Shown here: positions 43,703 through 52,529 of the stretch, piece by piece
Numbering within the stretch: position 1 is the stretch's first letter
Layout of the letters: every line of letters begins with the position of its first letter
Source of the DNA: Xenorhabdus vietnamensis
GTDB taxonomy: Bacteria > Pseudomonadota > Gammaproteobacteria > Enterobacterales > Enterobacteriaceae
Direction of reading: 5' to 3'
DNA: 64,000 nucleotides
Assembly (NCBI RefSeq): GCF_002127535.1
Contig: NZ_MUBJ01000001.1
Coordinates: 372,001-436,000 of the forward strand
The notes under the pieces: model-generated
What the model was told of the DNA's origin: nothing
Databases searched by the model: none
Seen by the model: the letters and a program-made list of their open reading frames with translations, nothing else
Position numbers and translations under genes: made by a program

Positions 43703-45214
43703 ATGGAACAGATTAAAAACTTTATTGGCGGGCAACTCGTTGATAGTCAAAGTGATCGTATTTCACTTATTTTCAATCCAGCCACAGGGCAGAAAATTCG
43801 ACAGGTTGCCTTGAGCACAGTTCATGAGACTGAGCAAGCCATTGAAGCTGCTCATCTGGCCTTTAAAGAATGGTCAAAAACCTCTCCATTGAAACGTGCC
43901 CGGATATTGTTCAAATTCAAATCGTTATTTGAAGAAAATCGGGATAAATTGGCAAGGTTGATCACTGAAGAACATGGAAAAATCTATTCCGATGCTGTGG
44001 GGGAATTAACGCGTGGCCTTGAAGTGGTCGAATTTGCCTGTGGGATCCCTCATCTGCAAAAAGGGGAATACTCTGCCAATGTAGGGGCGGGGGTTGATAG
44101 CCACTCCTTGATGCAGCCGTTGGGCGTCTGTGCTGGTATCACGCCATTTAACTTTCCTGCGATGGTGCCAATGTGGATGTTTCCCATCGCATTGGCGACG
44201 GGAAATACTTTTGTCCTGAAACCATCTGAAAAAGATCCGTCTCTTTCGATTGAACTGGCGAAATTATTGCAGCAAGCTGGTTTGCCGGATGGCGTGTTCA
44301 ATATTGTGCAAGGGGATAAAGAGGTGGTTGATGTGCTGCTGACTGATCCTCGCATTCAGGCGGTGAGTTTTGTTGGTTCGACCTCAATTGCGGAATATGT
44401 CTATGCCACAGCATCAGCGCATGGCAAACGTTGTCAGGCATTGGGAGGTGCGAAAAATCACAGTGTCTTGATGCCGGATGCGGATATGAATATGGCCGTG
44501 AATGCCATCATGGGGGCGGCTTTTGGTGCAGCGGGAGAACGCTGCATGGCATTGTCTGTTGTATTGGCTGTTGGGGATGAGATTGCAGATAAATTAGTGG
44601 AAAAACTCCGATATCAAATCAGCCATATGTCTATCGGTATCGGTATTACCGAAGGAAAAGAAAATGATATGGGGCCAGTGATATCTGAGCAGCATAAGGC
44701 AAAAATCTGTGACTACATTCGTAGTGGTGTAGAGCAGGGCGCAAAATTGCTGGTGGATGGGCGGGGATATCAGGTAGCAGGTTATGAAAATGGTTATTTT
44801 GTGGGGCCGACACTGTTTGATTATGTCACGCCAGACATGAAAATTTATAAAGAAGAGATCTTCGGCCCTGTTCTTGCTGTTGTCCGCGTATCTGACTATG
44901 ACACTGCATTGAAATTAGTTAATCACCATGAATATGGCAACGGGGCGGCAATTTTTACCCGTGATGGTGAAACCGCCCGCCAATTCAGTGAAGATGTGCA
45001 AGCCGGTATGGTTGGGGTAAATATTCCCATTCCGGTGCCAATGGCATTCCATAGTTTTGGTGGCTGGAAGCGTTCCATTTTTGGGCCACTGAATGTACAC
45101 GGTAATGATGGTGTGCGCTTTTATACTCGCATGAAAACCGTCACTAGTCGTTGGCCTGCCAGTGTACGTTTGGAACATCATGAGAGCCACTTTGTAATGC
45201 CAACGATGGAGTAG
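43703..45214 (+). CDS. iolA: Methylmalonate-semialdehyde dehydrogenase (CoA-acylating)
   Basis: 503-aa enzyme catalysing the last step of inositol breakdown: malonate semialdehyde (or methylmalonate semialdehyde) to acetyl-CoA (or propionyl-CoA) with NAD+ and CoA. ALDH motifs: cofactor motif [23 protein letters not shown], and the catalytic cysteine in [11 protein letters not shown] (residue about 281). [10 protein letters not shown] and [10 protein letters not shown] close the fold. The ATG at 43703 is preferred (GAGAG upstream); an in-frame TTG at 43682 is an artefact of the open frame. It is followed by iolD after seven bases, so the two form an operon. Confidence 0.93.
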   Translation: MEQIKNFIGGQLVDSQSDRISLIFNPATGQKIRQVALSTVHETEQAIEAAHLAFKEWSKTSPLKRARILFKFKSLFEENRDKLARLITEEHGKIYSDAVGELTRGLEVVEFACGIPHLQKGEYSANVGAGVDSHSLMQPLGVCAGITPFNFPAMVPMWMFPIALATGNTFVLKPSEKDPSLSIELAKLLQQAGLPDGVFNIVQGDKEVVDVLLTDPRIQAVSFVGSTSIAEYVYATASAHGKRCQALGGAKNHSVLMPDADMNMAVNAIMGAAFGAAGERCMALSVVLAVGDEIADKLVEKLRYQISHMSIGIGITEGKENDMGPVISEQHKAKICDYIRSGVEQGAKLLVDGRGYQVAGYENGYFVGPTLFDYVTPDMKIYKEEIFGPVLAVVRVSDYDTALKLVNHHEYGNGAAIFTRDGETARQFSEDVQAGMVGVNIPIPVPMAFHSFGGWKRSIFGPLNVHGNDGVRFYTRMKTVTSRWPASVRLEHHESHFVMPTME

Positions 45215-45221
45215 CTATTTC

Positions 45222-47171
45222 ATGAACAACAGATCAACAAATACGAAGAAAATGACAATGGCTCAGGCCTTGGTTAAATTCCTTAACCAGCAATATGTCA
45301 ATGTTGATGGAGAGGAATATCCCTTTATTCGGGGTGTCTTCACGATATTTGGTCACGGGAATGTGGTGGGATTAGGGCAAGCATTGGAGCAGGAACCGGG
45401 GCACCTTCGCGTTTATCAGGGCTGTAATGAACAGGGAATGGCACATATTGCGACGGGGTTTGCCAAACAGAAAAAACGTCAGCAGATTTTTGCCGTAACC
45501 TCTTCTGTTGGTCCCGGAGCGGCCAATATGGTAACAGCTGCCGCAACTGCAACGGCGAACCGTATTCCATTGCTGTTATTACCGGGAGATACCTTTGCTT
45601 GTCGTCAGCCTGATCCTGTTTTGCAACAAGTTGAACAATATGGTGATGGCACTATCAGCACTAATGATTGTTTCCGGCCAGTATGCCGTTATTGGGATCG
45701 CATTTCCCGACCAGAGCAATTAATGACAGCTATGATCCATGCCATGCGAGTATTGACTGATCCGGCAGATACCGGTGCTGTCACAATTTGTCTTCCGCAA
45801 GATGTTCAGGGAGAAGTATGGGATTATCCCGATTACTTTTTCCAAAAACGGGTTCACCAGATTGAACGCCGTCCCGCTTCTCTGGGGCGGATTCAAGAAG
45901 CAATCGCACTGATTAAGCGCAAGAAAAAGCCATTGTTGATTTGTGGTGGTGGGGTACGTTACTCCGAAGCACATGCGGCTTTTCGTCATTTTGCTGAAAC
46001 ATTCAATATCCCGTTTGCTGAAACTCAGGCGGGGAAAAGTGCAGTCGTGGCAGTCCATCCATTGAATTGTGGCGGAATTGGCACGACAGGTGGTTTGGCA
46101 GCGAATCAGCTTGCCAAGGAAGCCGATTTGATTATTGGTGTTGGTACTCGTTTTACCGATTTTACGACGGCCTCAAAATCTCTGTTTCAACACTCAGAAG
46201 TTGAATTTCTTACTATCAATGTAGCGGAATTTGATGCCTTTAAACTGGATGCTGTTGGCGTACTGGCGGATGCCCGTGAAGGGCTGAATGCCATTGCACA
46301 GGAGCTATCAAAAACAGCATGGCATTCAGAGTGGCAGCAAGAAATTGTACAGGCAAAAGCAGCCTGGCAGCAGGAGTTAGAACGCTTGTTTTCCATTCAG
46401 TATCAGGCCGGATGCAAGCCAGAAATCACAGGGCATCTGGACGATAAGCTGGAAGAGTACAGCGAAACACTGCAAACCAATCTGACCCAAACCCGCGTGC
46501 TTGGCCTGATGGATCAATATTTGGAGCCTAACGCCATTGTTGTGGGAGCTGCGGGATCTCTGCCGGGAGATTTACAGCGCATCTGGCAACCTAAAGTACC
46601 TGATACTTATCACCTTGAATATGGTTATTCCTGTATGGGATATGAAATTGCTGCATCGCTGGGGGCAAAACTTGCCTGTCCAGAACAGCCAGTTTACGCA
46701 ATGGTTGGTGATGGTTCATATCTGATGTTGAACAGTGAATTACAAACGGCTATTCAGGAAAACATTAAGATCACCGTACTACTGTTTGACAATGCAGGGT
46801 TCGGTTGCATCAATAACTTGCAGATGAGCCAAGGTATGGGAAGTTTTGCTACGGAAAATCGTTATCGCAATCAGCGAAGCGGGAAATTGGACGGTGCTCT
46901 GATACCCGTAGATTTTGCTAAGAATGCGGAAAGTTACGGTTGCAAAAGTTATCGGGTGCATGATGAGCAACAATTGATTGCCGCTTTGCAGGATGCGCAG
47001 AAGCAGACATGTGCAACGTTGATTGATATTAAAGTACTTCCCAAAACGATGACTCATGATTATGGATCATGGTGGAGAACAGGAACCGCACAGCTTGCTG
47101 ATAATCCAAAAGTTACTGAATCGGCGGAGAAAATCAGGGAATATGTGGAGAAAAAAGTGCGTCAGTATTAA
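45222..47171 (+). CDS. iolD: 3D-(3,5/4)-trihydroxycyclohexane-1,2-dione hydrolase
   Basis: 649-aa thiamine-diphosphate-dependent enzyme opening the ring of trihydroxycyclohexanedione to 5-deoxy-glucuronate in inositol catabolism. It has the three-part ThDP fold: an N-terminal Pyr domain with the active-site glutamate region ([14 protein letters not shown]), a central domain ([15 protein letters not shown]), and a C-terminal PP domain with the ThDP motif [16 protein letters not shown]...LLFDN. The length is normal for IolD. It overlaps no gene, lies seven bases after iolA, and has a GGAG about ten bases before ATG. Confidence 0.94.
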   Translation: MNNRSTNTKKMTMAQALVKFLNQQYVNVDGEEYPFIRGVFTIFGHGNVVGLGQALEQEPGHLRVYQGCNEQGMAHIATGFAKQKKRQQIFAVTSSVGPGAANMVTAAATATANRIPLLLLPGDTFACRQPDPVLQQVEQYGDGTISTNDCFRPVCRYWDRISRPEQLMTAMIHAMRVLTDPADTGAVTICLPQDVQGEVWDYPDYFFQKRVHQIERRPASLGRIQEAIALIKRKKKPLLICGGGVRYSEAHAAFRHFAETFNIPFAETQAGKSAVVAVHPLNCGGIGTTGGLAANQLAKEADLIIGVGTRFTDFTTASKSLFQHSEVEFLTINVAEFDAFKLDAVGVLADAREGLNAIAQELSKTAWHSEWQQEIVQAKAAWQQELERLFSIQYQAGCKPEITGHLDDKLEEYSETLQTNLTQTRVLGLMDQYLEPNAIVVGAAGSLPGDLQRIWQPKVPDTYHLEYGYSCMGYEIAASLGAKLACPEQPVYAMVGDGSYLMLNSELQTAIQENIKITVLLFDNAGFGCINNLQMSQGMGSFATENRYRNQRSGKLDGALIPVDFAKNAESYGCKSYRVHDEQQLIAALQDAQKQTCATLIDIKVLPKTMTHDYGSWWRTGTAQLADNPKVTESAEKIREYVEKKVRQY

Positions 47172-47210
47172 TCGGTACTGGATATTTATTTAATCAGGGC
47201 CATGCTCAAA

Positions 47211-47246
47211 AACCTCACGTACTGTATGTACGATGTACGTGAGGTT
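47211..47246. repeat. Perfect 12-bp inverted repeat after iolD
   Basis: AACCTCACGTAC (47211-47222) and GTACGTGAGGTT (47235-47246) form a 12-bp stem with a 12-nt loop 40 bp after the iolD stop. It lacks a long U-run on the plus strand. It may act as a bidirectional terminator between the converging iolD and NlpD-like genes, or be a dispersed repeat. Confidence 0.5.
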
Positions 47247-47274
47247 TCTGCGCGCAGTCTATTTGAAAAACGGC

Positions 47275-47796
47275 TCAAATTGGTCTTTTTTTATCATGGT
47301 ATGGTTTATTTGGGGGTAACAATTTTCGTGGATCAACAGAGATTCCATTTTTCCTGATTTCAAAATGCAAGTGTGCTGAAGAAGCATCTTCTCCTATGGT
47401 GGCTATCTTATTCCCACGTAAAACGGTATCTCCTTCATTGACCAATACAGTGTTATTGTTCGCATAAGCACTAAGGAAAGTATCATTGTGTTTAATCACA
47501 ATCAGATTCTTGTAGCCTCTGAGATCATCGCCTACATAGACCACCTGACCATTTTCGGCAGCCAAAACATCTTGACCACGCTCGCCTAATATATTTATTC
47601 CCGGTTCATTTTCATTAAACTCTATTTTTGTTCCCAACGTTGGCCATATCCATTGGTTAACTTCAAGTGCTTGATCATATATATCGGATTTTTTCTCTTC
47701 TGCCTTATTTTGTGCACATGCACTGATTAGCGCAGAAATGAAAACTAGAAAAACTATTTTTTTACAATTCATTAATACATTAAAAACATTTTTCAT
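47275..47796 (-). CDS. NlpD-like M23-family lipoprotein (short murein hydrolase activator)
   Basis: 173-aa predicted outer-membrane lipoprotein. The N-terminus has a lipoprotein signal with lipobox ISAC (Cys about residue 27). The rest is an M23/LytM domain close to that of NlpD: RGQDVLAAENGQVVYVGDDL, YKNLIVIKHNDTFLSAYA and HLHFEIRKNGISVDPRKLLPP. The first metal-binding HxxxD motif is missing (NEPGINI occupies the place), as in the EnvC/NlpD activators that switch on amidases instead of cutting peptidoglycan themselves. No LysM domain is present, unlike full NlpD. It is on the minus strand inside the iol locus, with AAGGAA before ATG, so it is probably an insertion unrelated to inositol use. 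Confidence 0.82.
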   Translation of the reverse strand: MKNVFNVLMNCKKIVFLVFISALISACAQNKAEEKKSDIYDQALEVNQWIWPTLGTKIEFNENEPGINILGERGQDVLAAENGQVVYVGDDLRGYKNLIVIKHNDTFLSAYANNNTVLVNEGDTVLRGNKIATIGEDASSAHLHFEIRKNGISVDPRKLLPPNKPYHDKKRPI

Positions 47797-47969
47797 TTTA
47801 ATTTCCTTTTCATCAATTTGTGGAACACATTGTTTACCTTGTCCATATTATTGTAAATCTACGGCAGCAGATTATTTTTAATATTCCCAGAAAGTTTAAT
47901 TTCGTTAATAATCCTCACATAATATGTGTATATTTTGTATAAAAATACATCTAATATGATGGCTGATTG

Positions 47970-47984
47970 CCATGCCAGGCATGG
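47970..47984. repeat. 15-bp palindrome
   Basis: CCATGCC-A-GGCATGG is a perfect palindrome in the 240-bp spacer between the NlpD-like gene and the beta-lactamase pseudogene. Too short for a terminator loop; function unknown. Confidence 0.4.
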
Positions 47985-47990
47985 GTAAAA

Positions 47991-48035
47991 TCAATAAAAT
48001 ACTATGTCAATAAAATGCTATGTCAATAAAATAAT
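47991..48035. repeat. 16-bp tandem repeats
   Basis: TCAATAAAATACTATG at 47991, TCAATAAAATGCTATG at 48007 and a partial third copy from 48023 make 2.7 units just downstream of the pseudogene stop. Confidence 0.75.
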
Positions 48036-48036
48036 A

Positions 48037-49016
48037 CTATAATTTCTCTATCAGCTTAGGAAATATATTTTCCTCCAACAATGAAAATAAATTTTTCCAT
48101 ATGTTAACTTTATTATAACGGCCACTGAAAATAACAATAGTAGACTCTATTTCAGGAATAATTAATAATATTTGTCCACCATTTCCAAATGCAGCATACC
48201 AATCATATTGATGACCATTTATAGGGGAGGTATATTTATCAATATACCAAAGATAACCATAATACTCTGTCCCTGTAAAAAATCGTGGTTTAAGGGATTC
48301 TTTTATCCATGTGGCATGGACTATATTATTTCCTGCCCATTTGCCTTCATTTAATATCAATTGACCTATTTTTAATAAATCTCTTGCGGTTAGGTGTAAT
48401 CCAGAATCCGCAGATGCGACCCCATCTATTCCTTTATGCCAATGAAAATGCTTAATACCTAATTTTTTAAACAATACTTCATTGGCAAATTCAGGCAAAG
48501 GGCAATCTGTGTATTTTTCTATTATACGACCTAAAATAGCCGTACTTCCTGCTGAGTAACACCATGTTTTACCAGCTTTATCTATCACTGTTTTGGAAAA
48601 AATATATCCATACCTATTTCATCATTTCTGATATCGTGATAAGAACAATCTTCACTCCATTCTATGCCCATTGTCATAGTAATCGCATGTTCTATATTGA
48701 TATGATCAAAACTATCGTTCTTACGATATTCGGAAAAGTGTTCGATTATAGAGCTTTCTAAATGAGGAACATTCTTATACTCCAAGGCCAGCCCATATAA
48801 AATAGATACAATACTTTTTGTTACTGATCTTATGTCATATAAGGTATCTTGATTGAAATCTATCTTACCAATATCTTTTCCCCATAATTCGTCATGACCT
48901 GAGAAATATCCTTCTGTTAATAATATTCCTCTCTGGCTAACCAGTAACGCATGTACATGTTCAAAAACTTCGTCATTTGGAGATAAACTTATTTTGTTTA
49001 TTAGAAAATTTCTCAT
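48037..49016 (-). pseudogene. Beta-lactamase-family serine hydrolase, frameshifted
   Basis: Two overlapping minus-strand frames make up one class-C beta-lactamase/esterase-like gene. The upstream frame (49016-48585) has the nucleophile motif SVTKS and ends in FFPKQ stop. The downstream frame (from 48588) continues VIDKAGKTW, the tyrosine motif YSAGSTAILG, and the C-terminal part with FGNGGQILLIIP. The frames change around a T6 run and CCAAAA near 48594-48604, consistent with loss of one base. AAGGATATGT precedes ATG 49016, so the 5' part is still expressible. The second frame begins with a GTG that has no evident ribosome binding site. Substrate unknown; likely inactive unless frameshifting restores it. 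Confidence 0.75.
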
Positions 49017-49417
49017 ACATATCCTTAAAAGATATTTTTATGGAAATCTAGCTTTTTTAATTTATTAAAAAATCATATTTACTAAAAAAAACGATAATTT
49101 ACTCAAAATGACAGAGATGGAAAATAATTAACAATGATAACAATTCATTTTCACTTATAGCTTTCTGATGACATCAAACTTGATGATGAACAGGTTGTCG
49201 CTGGTTATACCAGCCCTCACTTCTGCTCCTTTTGTGATTAACCCGACTGTTCTCATAAATCATGAAGGAAATTGACGGTAAGTTGCCCTCAGATGAAAGT
49301 TATATGAGCCAGCTCTAAAAAATAAAATTTTCAAATAAAACAAAATTGAAATAAATATTTTATTTGGTATGTTTTTATCCACACCAAAAGCAGATACTGA
49401 GGTATCAAGGAGCATTC
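49017..49417. promoter_or_regulatory. Promoter region of iolG operon with candidate IolR-like site
   Basis: 400-bp gene-free spacer between the pseudogene and iolG. It contains TGAAATAAATATTTTATT at 49347-49364, resembling the palindrome upstream of iolA. Transcription of iolG-transporter-iolC-iolE-iolB should start here. No RNA gene is seen. Confidence 0.35.
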
Positions 49418-50404
49418 ATGTTCAACATTGCATTATTTGGCGCAGGGCGAATTGGGCAGGTTCATGCTGTGAACATTGCCAATCATCAAGAAACTCATCT
49501 TTATTCTGTGATAGATCCACATCTGGCAAGTGCTGAAGCATTGGCATACCAATATCAGGCCAAAATACAGACTGCCGAAGAAGCGATGTCAGATCCTGAA
49601 GTTCATGGTGTTTTGATTGCATCAGCAACAGATACTCATGCTGATCTGATCGAATTGGCTGCCCGGCACAATAAAATGATTTTCTGCGAGAAACCGGTTC
49701 ATCTTGATCTTGAACGGGTTCATCAGTGTCTTGCAACGGTAAAAGCGTGTCAGGTTCCTCTGTTTGTCGGGTTTAATCGTCGTTACGATCCGCAATTCCG
49801 TCGGATGAAAAACCTGCTTGATGCTGGTGCGGTTGGCAAAGCGGAATCTCTGCTCATTACTTCCCGTGATCCTTCCCCTCCATCCACAGATTATGTACGT
49901 GTGTCTGGCGGCATGTTCCGGGACATGACCATTCATGACTTTGATATGGCGCGTTTTATCATTGGCGAAGAACCATGTGCTATTTATGCTCATGGCAGTA
50001 ATCTTGTCGATCCGGCCATTGGTCTGGCTGGCGACATTGACACTGCGTTTATTGTCATGAAATTCCCATCAGGAGCAATGGCGGCCATCACTAATAGCCG
50101 CCGTTCTGGTTATGGCTATGATCAACGCTTGGAATTGCATGGCGAAAAAGGGCTTTTGACTGCTGGAAATATTAAAGAAAACAGTGTGGAGTTTTGGGGA
50201 GAAAGTGGTTGTACCACAGCCAAGCCAGAGCATTTCTTCTTGCAACGTTACCGTGACGCATACATTGCGGAATGGAGCCATTTTGTTGATGTCATGGCTG
50301 GCAGGGTAATACCAGAAACCAGCGGCATCGATGGAGAACGGGCTTTATACCTTGCAGACAGGGCGCTCGAATCCCTTCAATCCGGTAAAGAAATCAAACT
50401 ATAA
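49418..50404 (+). CDS. iolG: Inositol 2-dehydrogenase
   Basis: 328-aa NAD-dependent dehydrogenase of the Gfo/Idh/MocA family, first step of myo-inositol catabolism (to scyllo-inosose). The Rossmann motif FGAGRIGQVHA opens the protein; the catalytic lysine is in CEKPVHLD and the catalytic aspartate/histidine pair in FRDMTIHDFDMARF. Start ATG 49418 has AAGGAG six bases upstream; an earlier in-frame ATG at 49364 adds 18 unconserved residues. It is the first gene of the second iol transcription unit. Confidence 0.93.
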   Translation: MFNIALFGAGRIGQVHAVNIANHQETHLYSVIDPHLASAEALAYQYQAKIQTAEEAMSDPEVHGVLIASATDTHADLIELAARHNKMIFCEKPVHLDLERVHQCLATVKACQVPLFVGFNRRYDPQFRRMKNLLDAGAVGKAESLLITSRDPSPPSTDYVRVSGGMFRDMTIHDFDMARFIIGEEPCAIYAHGSNLVDPAIGLAGDIDTAFIVMKFPSGAMAAITNSRRSGYGYDQRLELHGEKGLLTAGNIKENSVEFWGESGCTTAKPEHFFLQRYRDAYIAEWSHFVDVMAGRVIPETSGIDGERALYLADRALESLQSGKEIKL

Positions 50405-50426
50405 CGATAAGATTCAAAAATACTAT

Positions 50427-50470
50427 TGCTGGAATGTTTATTTCATAAAAACAACATGTTTGTTCCAGCA
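50427..50470. other. Hairpin after iolG
   Basis: TGCTGGAA (50427-50434) and TTCCAGCA (50463-50470) form a stem around a 28-nt AU-rich loop, in the 265-bp spacer before the transporter. It has no U-run. It may limit read-through or protect the iolG mRNA end. Confidence 0.4.
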
Positions 50471-50669
50471 TTCATAACAACCATAACCGCGGCAGACCGT
50501 TTCTATGCACAATAAACTTCGAAGTATGGCATGGCGGTAAAGGAAAAGATCCTCAGGAGCATCGTTATTTCCACAAAATAAGAACAGGAAGATTATTTTC
50601 AATAAGTTGTTTCCAATAGCTTGGTCTACTCATTGCTGTTGAAAACGGTTAATCAGGGTGGAGGGATAT

Positions 50670-52346
50670 ATGTCATCTTTTCTTTCTTTCATTGGTTTTA
50701 CCTTGCTGGTAGCGGGATTTGCTTATTACAAAACGCGAAACAAGCATTTAAGTGATTCGACCGAAGGTTATTTTCTTGGCGGGCGTTCCCTGACCGGAAT
50801 ATATATTGGCAGCTCCATGTTACTAATGAATTTGTCTACAGAACATTTGGTCGGCTTAAACGGATTGGCGTTCAAAACCGGGTTTATTGTTATGGCTTGG
50901 GAAGTGATTGCAGCTTTAACTATTGTCTTATTTGCCATTTACTTTTTACCAAAATATTTGAAATTAGGCATTTCTACCATCCCAGAATATCTTGAACGCC
51001 GATTTGATAAAAATACTTTACTGATTACATCAATTCTATTTTTGGCGATGTATGTGATCTCATTATTACCCATCGTTTTGTATACAGGAGCTATTGCTCT
51101 GGAAAGTCTGTTTCAGGTTTCCCAAGTTTTTCAGGTTGATAAAACCACCGCGCTCTGGATCATGGTTTGGGGAATGGGAGGGCTTGGGGCTATTTACGCA
51201 ATCTTTGGCGGAATCAAAGCGATTGCGGTTGCTGATACCATTAATGGTGTTGGCTTGATTGTGGGCGGCCTGATGGTAACTGTGTTTGCCTTATTGTATG
51301 CAGGGGATGGTAGTGCATGGAAAGGTTTAACTGATGTTTATCAGGCTCATCCAGAAAAATTCAATTCTATTGGCAGTGAAGACTCACTTGTTCCGTTTTC
51401 GACTCTGTTCACGGGGCTGATTGTCTCCAACATGTTCTTTTGGTGTACCAATCAATCCATTGTACAAAAAGCATTGGGTGCCAAGAATCTGGCGGAAGGA
51501 CAAAAAGGCGTAATGCTGTGCGCCTTATTTAAACTCATCATTCCTTCCATCATTATTTTACCGGGGATAATTGCATTCCATATTTTCAACGGTCAAATGG
51601 ATAATCCAGATAACGCTTATCCTGCATTGGTGCAATTAGTATTGCCCAAAATTCTGATTGGTTTCTTTGCTGCGGTTGTTGTGGGAGCCGTATTCTCAAC
51701 ATTCAGTGGTGGCCTGAACTCTTCCGTAACATTATTTACCGTCAATATCTACAAGTCACGGATCAACCCAAATGCCACTGAAACGCAGGCTGTGGCTGTA
51801 GGTAAATATCTGGGGATCGGACTCGCATTGGCAACTATGATCATTGCCCCACTTGTCGCTAATGCGCCTGACGGTTTGTTCTACTTGATCCAGCAGTTAC
51901 AGGGCATTTTCAATGCCCCGATCCTCAGCGTGGTTCTGGTTGGATTGATGGCAAAACGTGTTCCCCCGATCGCAGCAAAATTGGGACTGTTGTTCGGTAT
52001 GTCGGCTTACATCATTTGCAACTTTATCCTGAACATCAATATTCACTTCTTCCATCTGGTTGGCATTCTGTTTGTCCTGAATATCATCTTCATGTTGACG
52101 ATTGGTTATTTCTTCCCTGCTGAATCTTATCAAGAATTGTATACAGAACAGGTGGATATTACTCCTTGGTCGATAGTGAAACCGATAGGATGGCTAATTA
52201 CACTGGCTGCTATCTCCATGTATGTTTTTCTTGCTGAGAACGCGCCAACTTATGTGATGGCTCTTTACTGTGTATTTGCAGCCAGCATTTTGAGTTATGT
52301 CTTCTACCAGATAGGCCGGACATTGTTTAAATCGGACATTGTTTAA
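50670..52346 (+). CDS. Sodium:solute symporter, probable inositol transporter (SSS family)
   Basis: 558-aa inner-membrane symporter with about 13-14 hydrophobic segments. The SSS-type N-terminal motif is GYFLGGRSLTGIYIGSSMLLMNLSTEHLVGLNG (part shown); later come YAIFGGIKAIAVADTINGVG and FSTFSGGLNSSVTLFTVNIYK, the sodium-binding-helix region. The location between iolG and iolC points to Na+-coupled inositol uptake; a related SSS protein in other enterobacteria carries inositol or sugars, so the substrate is inferred. ATG 50670 has GGAGG seven bases upstream; a GTG at 50658 is the alternative. The last residues are part of a 16-bp tandem duplication. Confidence 0.88.
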   Translation: MSSFLSFIGFTLLVAGFAYYKTRNKHLSDSTEGYFLGGRSLTGIYIGSSMLLMNLSTEHLVGLNGLAFKTGFIVMAWEVIAALTIVLFAIYFLPKYLKLGISTIPEYLERRFDKNTLLITSILFLAMYVISLLPIVLYTGAIALESLFQVSQVFQVDKTTALWIMVWGMGGLGAIYAIFGGIKAIAVADTINGVGLIVGGLMVTVFALLYAGDGSAWKGLTDVYQAHPEKFNSIGSEDSLVPFSTLFTGLIVSNMFFWCTNQSIVQKALGAKNLAEGQKGVMLCALFKLIIPSIIILPGIIAFHIFNGQMDNPDNAYPALVQLVLPKILIGFFAAVVVGAVFSTFSGGLNSSVTLFTVNIYKSRINPNATETQAVAVGKYLGIGLALATMIIAPLVANAPDGLFYLIQQLQGIFNAPILSVVLVGLMAKRVPPIAAKLGLLFGMSAYIICNFILNINIHFFHLVGILFVLNIIFMLTIGYFFPAESYQELYTEQVDITPWSIVKPIGWLITLAAISMYVFLAENAPTYVMALYCVFAASILSYVFYQIGRTLFKSDIV

Positions 52347-52348
52347 AC
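52317..52348 (+). repeat. 16-bp tandem duplication at the 3' end of the transporter gene
   Basis: CGGACATTGTTTAAAT is followed directly by CGGACATTGTTTAAAC. The unit length is not a multiple of three, so the first copy is read TLFKS and the second gives DIV plus stop. An ancestral gene probably ended differently. Confidence 0.8.
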
Positions 52349-52359
52349 GTCCAGTGGCG

Positions 52360-52395
52360 GTAAATACATCGGAAAAAGTAAATGCATCAGAAAGA
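52360..52395. repeat. 18-bp tandem repeat in transporter-iolC spacer
   Basis: GTAAATACATCGGAAAAA and GTAAATGCATCAGAAAGA are adjacent copies with three differences, in the 183-bp spacer before iolC. Confidence 0.7.
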
Positions 52396-52529
52396 TAGAA
52401 AATTCACCACAAATCTCAATTGGTTATCTGGAAACCTATCTAAGAACCTAGATGAAATTAATTAAATTCTGGTGTTAAGCAGAATCAAAGGGTTAACGAA
52501 ATATACCCTAATCCGCTAAGAGGTGAATT

